Assembly: GCA_017481205.1 (NCBI GenBank)
Contig: JAFUPN010000003.1
Coordinates: 1-64,000, forward strand
DNA: 64,000 nt
Direction: 5' to 3'
DNA from: Clostridia bacterium
GTDB taxonomy: Bacteria; Bacillota; Clostridia; UMGS1810
Shown: positions 53,895 through 63,271 of the stretch, piece by piece
Numbering within the stretch: position 1 is the first letter of the stretch
How the letters are laid out: every line of letters starts with the position of its first letter
The notes under the pieces: model-generated
Told to the model about the DNA's origin: nothing
What the model saw: only the letters and a program-made list of their open reading frames with translations
The model's database searches: none
Position numbers and translations under genes: made by a program

Positions 53895-53989
53895 GTCAAT
53901 ATAGTTCAAATAATCGTCAACATTCTTATAGAAAAAAGTCAATATTATTGATATAATCAATATAGCATATAATGCTCTTAAAATCAATA
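53895..53989. promoter_or_regulatory. Four direct TCAATAT repeats in the AraC-rhamnosidase intergenic region
   Basis: TCAATAT occurs at 53895, 53938, 53956 and 53983, all on the plus strand. A TATAAT at 53967-53972 lies among them without a proper -35. Spaced direct repeats beside an activator-type promoter fit AraC binding sites, although the sequence is AT-rich. Confidence 0.4.
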
Positions 53990-54039
53990 TATTTTTTGTG
54001 AATGTATAAAAAGCTTCACCGACCGGGGGGGAACAGACA

Positions 54040-56595
54040 ATGGACAAAAGAATATCCGAAAATCTTAACAACAAAGAGCTGGATTATGTAACTCCATTTC
54101 TGTGGCTTCGCAACGAAGAAGACGAGAAGTTCATTGCTGAGATAGACCGCATATATGAGTGCGGCATACGCTCAATATGCCTGGAATCCAGGACACACGA
54201 GGAGTTCTGCCGGGAGGATTGGTGGTCGGACGTCGCCCTCGTGCTCAAAGAGTGCCAAAAAAGAGGCATGAAGGTATGGATACTTGACGACAAGCACTAT
54301 CCCTCGGGCTTTGCAAACGATATTTTCAGAGACAAATATCCCCACCTGCGCCCCTACGGCATCACCGAATACCACATAGATGTGGCAGGTCCCGTGACAG
54401 GCGGCTCTGCGCTGGTGGAGCACTGGCTTAACTGCGACCTGGAGTGCGCATCGGGTCCCAGATCCTCTCTTGCAGGCGACGACGAAATTGTGGCTGTGTA
54501 TGCCATAAAACACATACCCGACAGCGATAAATATACAGAGATTATAGATATAACCGACGGCCTGTGGGGCGGAATGGTCTACTTCGACCTGCCCGATGGT
54601 ATGTGGCGCATAGTAATCGCAGTAAAGACAAGATGCGGCAGAGCCGAGCGCCATATGCACTATTGCGATATGCTCAATCCCCAAGCGGTGGATTTGTATA
54701 TAGAAGAGGTGCACAAGGCTCATTATGACAGATTTGCAGAGTACTTCGGCAATACATTTCAAGGATTTTTCTCCGACGAGCCCTGCTTTCAGAACAATAC
54801 ACGAGGGGAATTCTCCACCGATATGGGTGTGCCCCTTGCCCACTATCCCTGGAGCGACAAGCTCAAAAGTATGCTGGATATGAAGAGCCTTGCAGGACTC
54901 TGGTTTGATATAGAAAACGTGTCGGACAGAATAAGATATTCCTACATGGACACCGTATCAAGGGAATATCAGAAAAACTTCGGCGACAAAATAGGCAACT
55001 GGTGCAGAGAACATAATATTATGTACATCGGCCATGTGATAGAAGACAACAACACTCATGCCAAAACAGGTGCGGGAGTCGGACATTATTTCAGGGCGTT
55101 GAACGGTCAGGATATGTCGGGAGTCGATGTTGTGCTCCACCAGATTGTTCCCGGCCTTACGGAGTGTGACAACTCGGGCTATGTGGTGTACAAAAGCATG
55201 AACAGCAAGTTCTTCAACTACTACCTTGCAAAGCTGGGTGCTTCCCTTGCCCATACAGACGGCAAGAAAAAAGGCAGAGCCCTGTGCGAGATATTCGGCG
55301 CATACGGCTGGGCAGAGGGTACAAAGATAATGAAATATCTTATGGACCATATGCTGGTGAGGGGTATAAACTACTATGTACCCCACGCTTTTTCGGCAAA
55401 GGCAGAGGATTCGGAGACACCGCCCAACTTCTACGACGCGGGCAAAAATCCCCAATACAGATTTTTTAAAAACAACATGGACTACCTGAACAGGATGTGC
55501 CATATACTCTCCGACGGTGTGCACATACCCACCTGCGCCATACTTTACGACGCCGAGAACCATTGGTTAAGCAGAGACTTTTTGCCGGTCGAAAAGATAG
55601 CAAAGGTCCTGTATGACAACCTTTTGGACTACGACATTATCCCGACGGATTATCTGGATAGCATAAAAGACGGCTCCATAAACGGCGAGAAATACAATGT
55701 GCTTATAGTCCCCTATGCAGAGGCAATTGCCCCCGAGGTGGCGGACAAGCTGAAAAATGCCGATATCAGAATCGTCACAGTATCCGAAAAAGAATGGCAA
55801 AATCCCATTGGTTGTGAAAATATACTCCTTGACGAGCTCATCGACTATATGAAATCAAACAATTTCTGTGATGCAGTGAGCGATTACGAGGGCATATATC
55901 TGAGATATTACCACTACACAAGGGATAATGCGCATATATATATGTTTGTAAACGAAGATATACACAATGCCATAAACACCAAGGTGAGTCTGTCCTGCTT
56001 CAAAGGCGGAGAGTATATAGAATACGACGGCTTTGAGAACAAAGCTGTCCTCAAGAAAAGTAAAAGCACGACTGTTGATATAAACATAGAGCCGTACCAC
56101 TCCACGGTGATTGTCTTTGGAGAAATTGACACCGAGGGCATTGAGGAGTATGTATGGAAGCCCTGTCTGCAGGAAAAGGAAATAAACCCGGAGTTTGAGA
56201 TAAGCCTGCAGGGCAGAGACGAAACAGAGTTTAAAGCTTACAAAACGAGCAAAGAGCTGTTCAACATAACAGGCAGGTATGGGATTCCCGATTTTTCGGG
56301 GCATATTAAATACGAAGCTGAAATCGTCCTCCCAAAGAAGGACTGTGTTCTGGATTTGGGCTATGTGGGCGAGGCGGCCAAGGTATACCTGAACGGCAAA
56401 TACATAGGCTCCAAGCAATTCCCGCCCTACAGCTTTGAAATATCAAAAGAGGATATTTCAAAAACCAACGCTCTGACAGTCATAGTGTCAAACCACAACG
56501 GCTATGCCGTAAGGGATGTATTTTCAAAATATCTCCTGTTTGAGCCCTCCGGTCTTATGGGACCGATAAAAATCTTTGAGAGAGAAGCACAATGA
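54040..56595 (+). CDS. GH106-like glycoside hydrolase, putative alpha-L-rhamnosidase
   Basis: 851 residues. An N-terminal barrel begins TPFLWLRNEEDEKFIAEID and contains KVWILDDKHYPSG and QGFFSDEPCF, carboxylate-rich motifs of GH106-like proteins. The C-terminal 150 residues form a GH2-type sugar-binding jelly roll (AAKVYLNGKYIGSKQFPPYS). No signal peptide. It overlaps GH78 by four bases (ATGA), which supports a rhamnosidase role by context. GGGGGG precedes the start. The family assignment is by motif similarity and could instead be a related unclassified family. Confidence 0.7.
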   Translation: MDKRISENLNNKELDYVTPFLWLRNEEDEKFIAEIDRIYECGIRSICLESRTHEEFCREDWWSDVALVLKECQKRGMKVWILDDKHYPSGFANDIFRDKYPHLRPYGITEYHIDVAGPVTGGSALVEHWLNCDLECASGPRSSLAGDDEIVAVYAIKHIPDSDKYTEIIDITDGLWGGMVYFDLPDGMWRIVIAVKTRCGRAERHMHYCDMLNPQAVDLYIEEVHKAHYDRFAEYFGNTFQGFFSDEPCFQNNTRGEFSTDMGVPLAHYPWSDKLKSMLDMKSLAGLWFDIENVSDRIRYSYMDTVSREYQKNFGDKIGNWCREHNIMYIGHVIEDNNTHAKTGAGVGHYFRALNGQDMSGVDVVLHQIVPGLTECDNSGYVVYKSMNSKFFNYYLAKLGASLAHTDGKKKGRALCEIFGAYGWAEGTKIMKYLMDHMLVRGINYYVPHAFSAKAEDSETPPNFYDAGKNPQYRFFKNNMDYLNRMCHILSDGVHIPTCAILYDAENHWLSRDFLPVEKIAKVLYDNLLDYDIIPTDYLDSIKDGSINGEKYNVLIVPYAEAIAPEVADKLKNADIRIVTVSEKEWQNPIGCENILLDELIDYMKSNNFCDAVSDYEGIYLRYYHYTRDNAHIYMFVNEDIHNAINTKVSLSCFKGGEYIEYDGFENKAVLKKSKSTTVDINIEPYHSTVIVFGEIDTEGIEEYVWKPCLQEKEINPEFEISLQGRDETEFKAYKTSKELFNITGRYGIPDFSGHIKYEAEIVLPKKDCVLDLGYVGEAAKVYLNGKYIGSKQFPPYSFEISKEDISKTNALTVIVSNHNGYAVRDVFSKYLLFEPSGLMGPIKIFEREAQ

Positions 56596-58745
56596 GTAAT
56601 ATAAAAAATGCAAAGTGGATAAAACCCAAAAGAGACTACGGCGACATCTGCCCCGAGTACAGATATCGGTTTGAATGCAACAAACAGATAAAGTCTGCCG
56701 CTCTCGAGATAACCGCCATGGGCGTATACGAAGCCCACATGAACGGCTCAAGAATCGGCGACTTCATATTGGCACCCGGCTGGACCGTGTATCACAAGAG
56801 GCATCAGTACCAGACCTATGATATAACCCACCTGATACAAGCTTCAAACGAAATCACCGTGACAGTAGGCAAAGGTTGGTACAGAGGCGGTTTCCTGACC
56901 TGGCGTGACAAGAATTTCTGGGGTGCAGTTCCCGGACTTATAGCCGCAATCAATCTGATATACGCCGACGGAACAGAAGAGACAATCACAACAGACAGAC
57001 AGTGGCTGTCCCGGGAGAGCTCCATCCGCTTCGCCGAGATATACGACGGCGAAATCTATGACGCCTCCTTTCAAAGTGAAGAGTGGGAGCACACGTCCTA
57101 TCATTTCTCACCGGTGGACAATCTGATACCTCAGGAAGGCGAAATCGTCTGCGAGCACGAGCAGATCAAACCCGTTGAGGTAATCACCACACCAAAGGGC
57201 GAGAGGGTTATAGATTTCGGACAAAACATGACAGGCTATGTGGAGTTTGACATAGAGGGAAAAAGCGGCGACAGAGTCGTATACACCCATGCCGAAATCC
57301 TGGATGCCGAGGGCAATTTCTACACAGAAAACTTAAGAAGTGCCAAGCAGAGAATAGAATACATCTGCCGGGATGGCTTTCAGACCTACAAGCCTCATCA
57401 CACCTTCATGGGATTTCGCTACATACGCATAGACGAAGCTCCCGACTACATAGACACCGATGCATTCCGGGTAATAGTGGTTCACTCGGACATCAGACGT
57501 ACAGGACACTTTGAGTGTTCAAACGAAAAAGTAAACAAGCTCTACAGCAACATCCTGTGGGGTCAGAGAGACAACTTTCTGGACATACCCACCGACTGCC
57601 CCCAGCGTGACGAGCGACTGGGCTGGACAGGAGATGCACAGGTTTTTGTAAAAACCGCTTCATATAACTATGATATAAACAGATTCTTTGTCAAGTGGCT
57701 GAAAGACCTGGCTGTGGAGCAAAGAAGCAACGGCGCTGTGCCGGATATTGTACCCGATATTATTCAGGATATGCCTGTCACAAGCGGTTGGGGCGATGCC
57801 GCAACCATATGCCCATGGCAAATATATCTGACCTATGGCGACAAGACTGTTCTCGAAAATCAGATAGACAGTATGACCGCCTGGGTGGAGTATATCCACT
57901 CCCGCGGGGAGGAAGAGTATCTCTGGGTAGGTGAAGATCAGATGGGCGATTGGCTGGGGCTCGATGCTCCCGAGGGCACCTACAAGGGCAGCTCCGATAC
58001 AGACCTGATTGCCTCGGCATACTTTGCCCGCTCGACGGAAATCCTGGCAAAGGCCTTGAAAGTCCTGGGCAAAGACAGCACATACTACGAAAATATGCAC
58101 AGAGAGATTGTCTGCGCATTCCAAAGAAGGTTTAAAGAATACAAGACTCAGACGGAATGTGCCATCTCCCTCGTATTTAACCTGGCGCAAAACAAATCGG
58201 AAACAGCGGCAAAGCTTGCCGATATGGTCAGAAGCAACGGCAATAAGCTTACAACAGGTTTTCTGGGCACGCCATATATTATGGAAGCCCTGTCGGAAAA
58301 CGGATACACAGACGTTGCATACTCTCTGCTACTGCAGGAGGAATATCCCTCGTGGCTGTTTTCCGTAAACATGGGCGCCACCACCGTATGGGAGCATTGG
58401 GATAGTCTCAAAGCCGACGGCAGTATGTGGAGCACTCGCATGAACTCCTTCAATCACTATGCTTACGGTTGCGTAGGTGCATGGATGTACGAAACAGTGT
58501 GCGGCATAAGGATTGACGAAGACCTCCCCGGCTTTGAAAGAGTAATTATCTGCCCCAAGCCGGATGAGCGCCTCAGATGGGCAAGGGCTTCGGTAGACAC
58601 CCGATTCGGCACGATAAAGTCAGGCTGGACGTACACCGACGGCGAGATTGTTTACGAATTTGAGCTGCCTGTGCCCGCCCTGGTGGAAATCGGGGACAGA
58701 CAGTTTGAACTGAATGCCGGTAAACACACATACCGGAGCAATTGA
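56592..58745 (+). CDS. Alpha-L-rhamnosidase, GH78
   Basis: 717 residues with an N-terminal sugar-binding sandwich (YEAHMNGSRIGDFILAPGWT), a second sandwich, an (alpha/alpha)6 barrel, and a C-terminal domain. The GH78 hallmark DCPQRDERLGWTGDAQ is intact, as are WVGEDQMGDWLGLDAPEG and GATTVWEHWDSLKADGSMWS, which carry the acid and base glutamates. It releases terminal L-rhamnose, and without a signal peptide it probably does so in the cytoplasm. It is translationally coupled to the GH106-like gene. Confidence 0.93.
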   Translation: MSNIKNAKWIKPKRDYGDICPEYRYRFECNKQIKSAALEITAMGVYEAHMNGSRIGDFILAPGWTVYHKRHQYQTYDITHLIQASNEITVTVGKGWYRGGFLTWRDKNFWGAVPGLIAAINLIYADGTEETITTDRQWLSRESSIRFAEIYDGEIYDASFQSEEWEHTSYHFSPVDNLIPQEGEIVCEHEQIKPVEVITTPKGERVIDFGQNMTGYVEFDIEGKSGDRVVYTHAEILDAEGNFYTENLRSAKQRIEYICRDGFQTYKPHHTFMGFRYIRIDEAPDYIDTDAFRVIVVHSDIRRTGHFECSNEKVNKLYSNILWGQRDNFLDIPTDCPQRDERLGWTGDAQVFVKTASYNYDINRFFVKWLKDLAVEQRSNGAVPDIVPDIIQDMPVTSGWGDAATICPWQIYLTYGDKTVLENQIDSMTAWVEYIHSRGEEEYLWVGEDQMGDWLGLDAPEGTYKGSSDTDLIASAYFARSTEILAKALKVLGKDSTYYENMHREIVCAFQRRFKEYKTQTECAISLVFNLAQNKSETAAKLADMVRSNGNKLTTGFLGTPYIMEALSENGYTDVAYSLLLQEEYPSWLFSVNMGATTVWEHWDSLKADGSMWSTRMNSFNHYAYGCVGAWMYETVCGIRIDEDLPGFERVIICPKPDERLRWARASVDTRFGTIKSGWTYTDGEIVYEFELPVPALVEIGDRQFELNAGKHTYRSN

Positions 58746-58750
58746 TTTGA

Positions 58751-58832
58751 TGATTTTTTCTGCACTCCAAAGGGTGCGGAAAATCATATATATTAACCAA
58801 AAGCCGAAAAAATCAAGCCATTGGCTCGGCTT
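58751..58832 (+). terminator. Two consecutive hairpins after GH78, possible partial terminator
   Basis: The first hairpin pairs GATTTT..TC.GCAC with GTGC.GAAAATC (58752-58785). The second pairs AAGCCGA (58801) with TCGGCTT (58826) and is followed by TAATATT. They may lower expression of the downstream dehydrogenase relative to the hydrolases, or mark a new unit. Confidence 0.5.
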
Positions 58833-58860
58833 AATATTATTAAACAAGGAGAGATTAACT

Positions 58861-60024
58861 ATGGCAAAAAGTGATCTGGATGCTTTCAAATTTGACCAGA
58901 CAGAAGTGGTTATTGATGCATCAAAAAAAGTAAGAATAGGCATTATCGGTACAGGCTGGATTGCAGGCTCACACCTCAGAGAGTATCTTAAGATGCCCGA
59001 TGTTGAAATTGTTGCAGGCGCAGACCTTATCCCCGGCAAGGCTGAAAAATTCTTTGCTGAAAACGGTGTTGAGGGTGCTAAGTGCTACCCCAGCCACAAA
59101 GAGCTTATCGACGCAGGCGAGGTTGACGCTGTAAGTATCTGTACATACAATGCTACACATGCTGAATGTGCTATCTATGCTCTTGAGCATGGTGTAAATG
59201 TTCTTCTTGAAAAGCCCATGTGCGTAACAACAGAAGAAGCAGTTGCTATCTGCAAGGCAGAAAAAGCAAGCGGAAAGATTCTGTCAATCGGCTTCCAGCC
59301 CAGATTTGACAATAATATGAAGATGGTAAAGGACATCGTACAGTCAGGCGTTCTCGGTGACATCTACTACATTCAGACAGGCGGCGGTCGCCGTCACGGT
59401 ATCCCCACACCTTTCGGTACCACATTTATCGAAGGCGACAAGGGTGTTATCGGTGCGCTGGGTGATATCGGCTGCTACTCACTGGATATGGTGCTCAATG
59501 CTATCGGTTATCCAAAGCCTCTTACAGTTACAGGTTATGTATCAAACTTCTTCGGCAAAGACCCCGACTACTTTGTATCAGAGGGCAAGCCTGCTGAATA
59601 TGCAGATATCTTTGCTGTAGATGATTTCGGTGCAGCATTTGTTCGTTTAGAGGGCGGCATCATCCTTGACTTCAGAATTGCTTGGGCAATGCATCTTGAT
59701 ACTCCCGGAGATACAATCATCATGGGTAAAAAGGGTAGCCTGAGAATTCCTTCAACAGAGTGCTGGAACGGCACCATAGGCGGTCCTCTCAAGCTCTATC
59801 AGAGAATCGGCGGCAAGGATGTTGAAACAGAGTTCCCCATGCAGGCACCTCTTGAAGAAGGATGCTTCTACTACAAGATCAGATCCTTCCTGGATGCTGT
59901 TAAGAATGGCGGCACAGCTCCCATCTCTTCAAAGGAAATCATCATCAACCAGGCTATTATTGATGCTATTAATAAATCAAGCAAGCTTGGAAGAGAAATT
60001 GAAGTAGAAATCCCCGAAATCTAA
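58861..60024 (+). CDS. Gfo/Idh/MocA family sugar dehydrogenase
   Basis: 387 residues from the ATG at 58861 after AAGGAGAG; the longer frame begins inside GH78. GTGWIAGSHLREYLKM is the Rossmann motif, GVNVLLEKPMCVTTEE carries the EKP motif, and GDIGCYSLDMVLNAIG holds the C-terminal active-site region. It is followed by a TIM-barrel epimerase, a pairing typical of pathways acting on keto-sugars, and lies downstream of rhamnosidases. The substrate is unknown. Confidence 0.92.
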   Translation: MAKSDLDAFKFDQTEVVIDASKKVRIGIIGTGWIAGSHLREYLKMPDVEIVAGADLIPGKAEKFFAENGVEGAKCYPSHKELIDAGEVDAVSICTYNATHAECAIYALEHGVNVLLEKPMCVTTEEAVAICKAEKASGKILSIGFQPRFDNNMKMVKDIVQSGVLGDIYYIQTGGGRRHGIPTPFGTTFIEGDKGVIGALGDIGCYSLDMVLNAIGYPKPLTVTGYVSNFFGKDPDYFVSEGKPAEYADIFAVDDFGAAFVRLEGGIILDFRIAWAMHLDTPGDTIIMGKKGSLRIPSTECWNGTIGGPLKLYQRIGGKDVETEFPMQAPLEEGCFYYKIRSFLDAVKNGGTAPISSKEIIINQAIIDAINKSSKLGREIEVEIPEI

Positions 60025-60050
60025 TTTTTGAGAAAAAATTTCGTCGCATC

Positions 60051-60108
60051 TTGCACCAAAAGCCGACTCGACGTATACACGATACTACTTCGTCGTCTTT
60101 TGGTGCAA
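60051..60108. repeat. Palindromic hairpin between dehydrogenase and epimerase genes
   Basis: TTGCACCAAAAG (60051-60062) and CTTTTGGTGCAA (60097-60108) are perfect complements, with an inner CGAC/GTCG pairing. There is no T-tract, so it is more likely an interspersed repeat or an mRNA-stabilising structure. Confidence 0.6.
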
Positions 60109-60157
60109 CCTGCTTAGAAGATTTAAAAGTATCATAAAACAGAAAGGAACATAAACT

Positions 60158-60988
60158 ATGAAAAAGTTTAAAGTTGGTCTTCAGCTTTACAGTATCCGTG
60201 ATGCTATGGAAAAAGACATGGATGCTGCTCTTAAGGCTGTAAAAGACATGGGATATGATTATGTTGAATTTGCCGGCTATTTCGGCAAAACTGCCGAGGA
60301 AGTAAAAGCTCTTCTCGACAAACACGGTCTCGAATGTGTTTCTGTTCATCAGGCACCCTCACTTTTCTGGGAGCAGGGACAGGAAGCAATTGACTACCTG
60401 AAGGTTATAGGTGCAAAATACTGCGCTATTCCCTGGTATACAGTTGATGAATTTTTCAACAACTGGGATGAAACAATTGCAAAGTTTACAGACCTTGGTA
60501 AGAAAATGAAGGAAAACGGCATACAGCTTATGTACCACAACCATGATTTTGAATTCAGAACCATTGACGGCGAATTCATTCTTGACAAAATGTATGCGGC
60601 TATCCCCAATGACATCTTCAAGCCTCAGTTTGATACCTGCTGGGTACACTATGCAGGCAATAATCCTGCTGAATATCTCAAGCAGTACAAGGGCAAAATC
60701 GAAGTTGTTCATCTTAAGGATTTTGTATGTGAAAAGCTTGGCGGCGGTCCTGTTTACGGTCTTATTGACGCAGACGGTGCTGAAGCAAAATCTCAGTCCA
60801 GAGAGGATAACGGATTCAAATTCATGCCTGTAGGCAGCGGTATCCAGGATTGGAAATCAATTCTCGAAGCTTCCGAAGAAGCAGGCGCTGAAATTGTTAT
60901 TGTTGAGCAGGATCAGTCAGTAGACAGAGATCCCCTTGAAGCAGTAGCAATGAGCAGAGAGTATCTCAAGAATACTTTCGGTATCTGA
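60158..60988 (+). CDS. Sugar phosphate isomerase/epimerase family protein (TIM barrel)
   Basis: 276 residues of the xylose-isomerase-like barrel. VGLQLYSIRDAMEKDMDAAL opens strand 1. Metal-binding candidates are the Glu in DYVEFAGYF, MYHNHDFEF, DTCWVHYAG and the Glu near the end in IVIVEQDQS. GAAAGGAA precedes the ATG. It is downstream of the dehydrogenase and closed by a terminator. Similar dehydrogenase/epimerase pairs act on 3-keto-glycosides or inositol-like substrates. Confidence 0.9.
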   Translation: MKKFKVGLQLYSIRDAMEKDMDAALKAVKDMGYDYVEFAGYFGKTAEEVKALLDKHGLECVSVHQAPSLFWEQGQEAIDYLKVIGAKYCAIPWYTVDEFFNNWDETIAKFTDLGKKMKENGIQLMYHNHDFEFRTIDGEFILDKMYAAIPNDIFKPQFDTCWVHYAGNNPAEYLKQYKGKIEVVHLKDFVCEKLGGGPVYGLIDADGAEAKSQSREDNGFKFMPVGSGIQDWKSILEASEEAGAEIVIVEQDQSVDRDPLEAVAMSREYLKNTFGI

Positions 60989-61048
60989 GCAAGCTGATTT
61001 TTTCTGATTCTGGTGATATACAGAACTGAAGAAAATTTGTTGATGAAT

Positions 61049-61092
61049 AAAAAATGACGGGTCACATCATAGATGCAATCCGTCATTTTTTT
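61049..61092. terminator. Bidirectional terminator
   Basis: AAAAAATGACGG pairs with CCGTCATTTTTTT and separates the convergent epimerase and GH105 genes. Confidence 0.85.
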
Positions 61093-61114
61093 ATGCTTTT
61101 AGTATATTGCGCTT

Positions 61115-63166
61115 TTAGTCAAATATTTTTGTCATTTCTGCAATTGCAGTAAGGATGATACCGGTACCATGGTCATCGTTGTCTATAGCACCGAGGTTTA
61201 CATAGTATTCTTCATCCATAGAGTTGCCGGAGCCCATGCATACATCATACACATTTCCGGTCTTATCAATCTTTTTGCTGAGAAGACCATTGTATGCTTT
61301 CTGAACCTTTTCTTTATATTCTTCACCAAGCCAGCCGTTACGGATACCTCGGCACATTCCTATGATAAACATACCGGTGCAGGAGGTTTCCTGATATGAG
61401 TCGGGGCGTGTGAGCACCTGATGCCACAGACCGTCCTCATCCTGTCTCTCGGCAATACCCTCGGCAAATGCCTTGTACAGCTCCATAAGCTGATCTCTGC
61501 CTTCAATATCTGCGGGCATATTTTCAAGCACATCAGACAGGGTTACAAATACCCATCCGTTGCCTCTGCCCCAGGGAATACGGTTAGGCACCTGAGTATT
61601 GAGGAAGAATATGTGTGAGAAAATCTTTTTATCCTCCATCCACAGTCTCTTCTTGAATCCAAGAAGCTGGCGCACTACTTCATTGAAGTATTCTCTGTCC
61701 TTTTTAACCAATCCCAGACGTACAAGGAACGGACAGCTCATAAATGTATCGTCAGACCACATATCTCTCGGGCGGCAGTAGGTTCCGTCCTCAAAGCGGG
61801 GGATGTTTTCCTTGGCAGCTCTTGCAAGGATTTCTATGCATCCCAGAGCCTCAGGGCTTGAGGTGAGCTTGTAGAGCTCGCACATATTCATGCCCATTGT
61901 ACCTATGGAGTCAAGGTCGTTCAGTACAATACCCTTCTGTATAAAGGTTGTCTGTCCGAACTCGTCAAATTCATAATGCATATAGTCATAGAATTCTGCC
62001 ATATTCTGCATGCTGTCTACAAAATATTCCAGATATTCTGAATTATCCAGTACCTTTGCAGACTGGAGCAGACCAAAATGTCCTACCATAAGGGCATAGA
62101 ACCACTGGCTGAAGAAGCAGGTATCCATGTAAGGTCTGATGTAGTCATTGGCGGTGTTGAGCTTCCAGAAGGTTTTTTTCCAGCCTTCTGTCACATATGG
62201 GCAGGTAAACTGCATATTAAGCTCGGGTCCGTAGGGAATTTCCATGCAGTAGTCCTTGCCGAAGGTGCCCACTGTGAGCCATTTATCGCCGGAGGTTCTC
62301 TCTGATTCAAGGAAAGGTATGCCTATAGGTGCATCGTCCTCAAAGGAGAAGCCCCATTTAACGCCCTTGAGAGATTTAACAAGGATGGTATCGCCTTTTT
62401 TTACCTTAAACTGGTTTGGCATAACCACCTCGCCGTTTACCATTACCTTTGCCTGGGAGTATGTGTTGAGGCTGAGCTTGGTATTTTTCAAGGCAACTGT
62501 CACAGCATATGCACATACGCCGTCTGCATCGGGATATATTTTGTCAAAGCGGATTTCATTGCCCTTTTCTTCAATGGTGGGATATACATATTCACCGTCA
62601 AATTCTTCTTCCTTATCATAGAGCTTTGAAATACCCACTCCATCCTCATGAGCAAAACAATCTATGGGAGATGTAGCTCTTACATGGAGTATGTAGTCTT
62701 TTGCCCACATCCAGTAGATACGCACTGAGGGCATAAATTCAAATTCAAATTTGTCTTCCTCATCGCAGCGCACCATAAAGAGAATGGGATTTTCACCTTT
62801 TTTCAGGTGGATTGGGCAGCCGCCTCGCTTGGTATCGCCGGGGTTGTCCTCATAGTCGTATATAACCTTACCTTCATAGATGGCCTTTACATTGCCCACC
62901 ATGTTGAGCTTTGCATCATAGTCTGCCACGGAGTCCAGTATTGTGCCCACATATACTATATTGCCGGGCTTTGCTTCGGGATAAAGCATCTTAAGATCTA
63001 CCTTACGGGGACCCAGAATAACCTGGTCTTTGTATACATCATTTTTTCTGTAAGGGTGATACACCAGCTCCCCCCGGGGGCGGGTTTCTATCATATTATC
63101 ACCTATTATGGTCATAGCCTCTTTCATATCTTTTGTAACAGAGGCAAGAGAATTTGCAAAATCCAT
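61115..63166 (-). CDS. GH105/GH88-like unsaturated rhamnogalacturonyl (glucuronyl) hydrolase
   Basis: 683 residues. The C-terminal 360 form the (alpha/alpha)6 barrel of GH105/GH88, with RDMWSDDTFMSCPFLVRLG (catalytic Asp), WGRGNGWVF, DGLWHQVLTRPDSYQETSCT and NDDHGTGIILTAIAEM. About 320 N-terminal residues are an extra beta-rich region (WMWAKDYILHVRAT), unusual for the family and perhaps an added sugar-binding domain. No signal peptide. It would remove the unsaturated uronic acid left by pectate or rhamnogalacturonan lyases. AAGGAG precedes the start and its own promoter lies in the gap after the GH3 gene. Confidence 0.88.
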   Translation of the reverse strand: MDFANSLASVTKDMKEAMTIIGDNMIETRPRGELVYHPYRKNDVYKDQVILGPRKVDLKMLYPEAKPGNIVYVGTILDSVADYDAKLNMVGNVKAIYEGKVIYDYEDNPGDTKRGGCPIHLKKGENPILFMVRCDEEDKFEFEFMPSVRIYWMWAKDYILHVRATSPIDCFAHEDGVGISKLYDKEEEFDGEYVYPTIEEKGNEIRFDKIYPDADGVCAYAVTVALKNTKLSLNTYSQAKVMVNGEVVMPNQFKVKKGDTILVKSLKGVKWGFSFEDDAPIGIPFLESERTSGDKWLTVGTFGKDYCMEIPYGPELNMQFTCPYVTEGWKKTFWKLNTANDYIRPYMDTCFFSQWFYALMVGHFGLLQSAKVLDNSEYLEYFVDSMQNMAEFYDYMHYEFDEFGQTTFIQKGIVLNDLDSIGTMGMNMCELYKLTSSPEALGCIEILARAAKENIPRFEDGTYCRPRDMWSDDTFMSCPFLVRLGLVKKDREYFNEVVRQLLGFKKRLWMEDKKIFSHIFFLNTQVPNRIPWGRGNGWVFVTLSDVLENMPADIEGRDQLMELYKAFAEGIAERQDEDGLWHQVLTRPDSYQETSCTGMFIIGMCRGIRNGWLGEEYKEKVQKAYNGLLSKKIDKTGNVYDVCMGSGNSMDEEYYVNLGAIDNDDHGTGIILTAIAEMTKIFD

Positions 63167-63225
63167 AATTTCAACTCCTTTTGTTATATTAATCTTATAT
63201 AATAAGAAAATCTTCCTATATATCT

Positions 63226-63254
63226 ATTTTAAAGCACACGGGCAATAAAGTCAA
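63226..63254 (-). promoter_or_regulatory. Promoter of the GH105 gene
   Basis: Minus strand TTGACT (63254-63249), 17 bases, TAAAAT (63231-63226). Confidence 0.65.
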
Positions 63255-63271
63255 TCTTATTTTAAATTATT

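Noticed and set aside
54172..54843. 223-codon frame antisense to the GH106-like gene
   Set aside because: Lies fully inside a strong coding gene without start signals.
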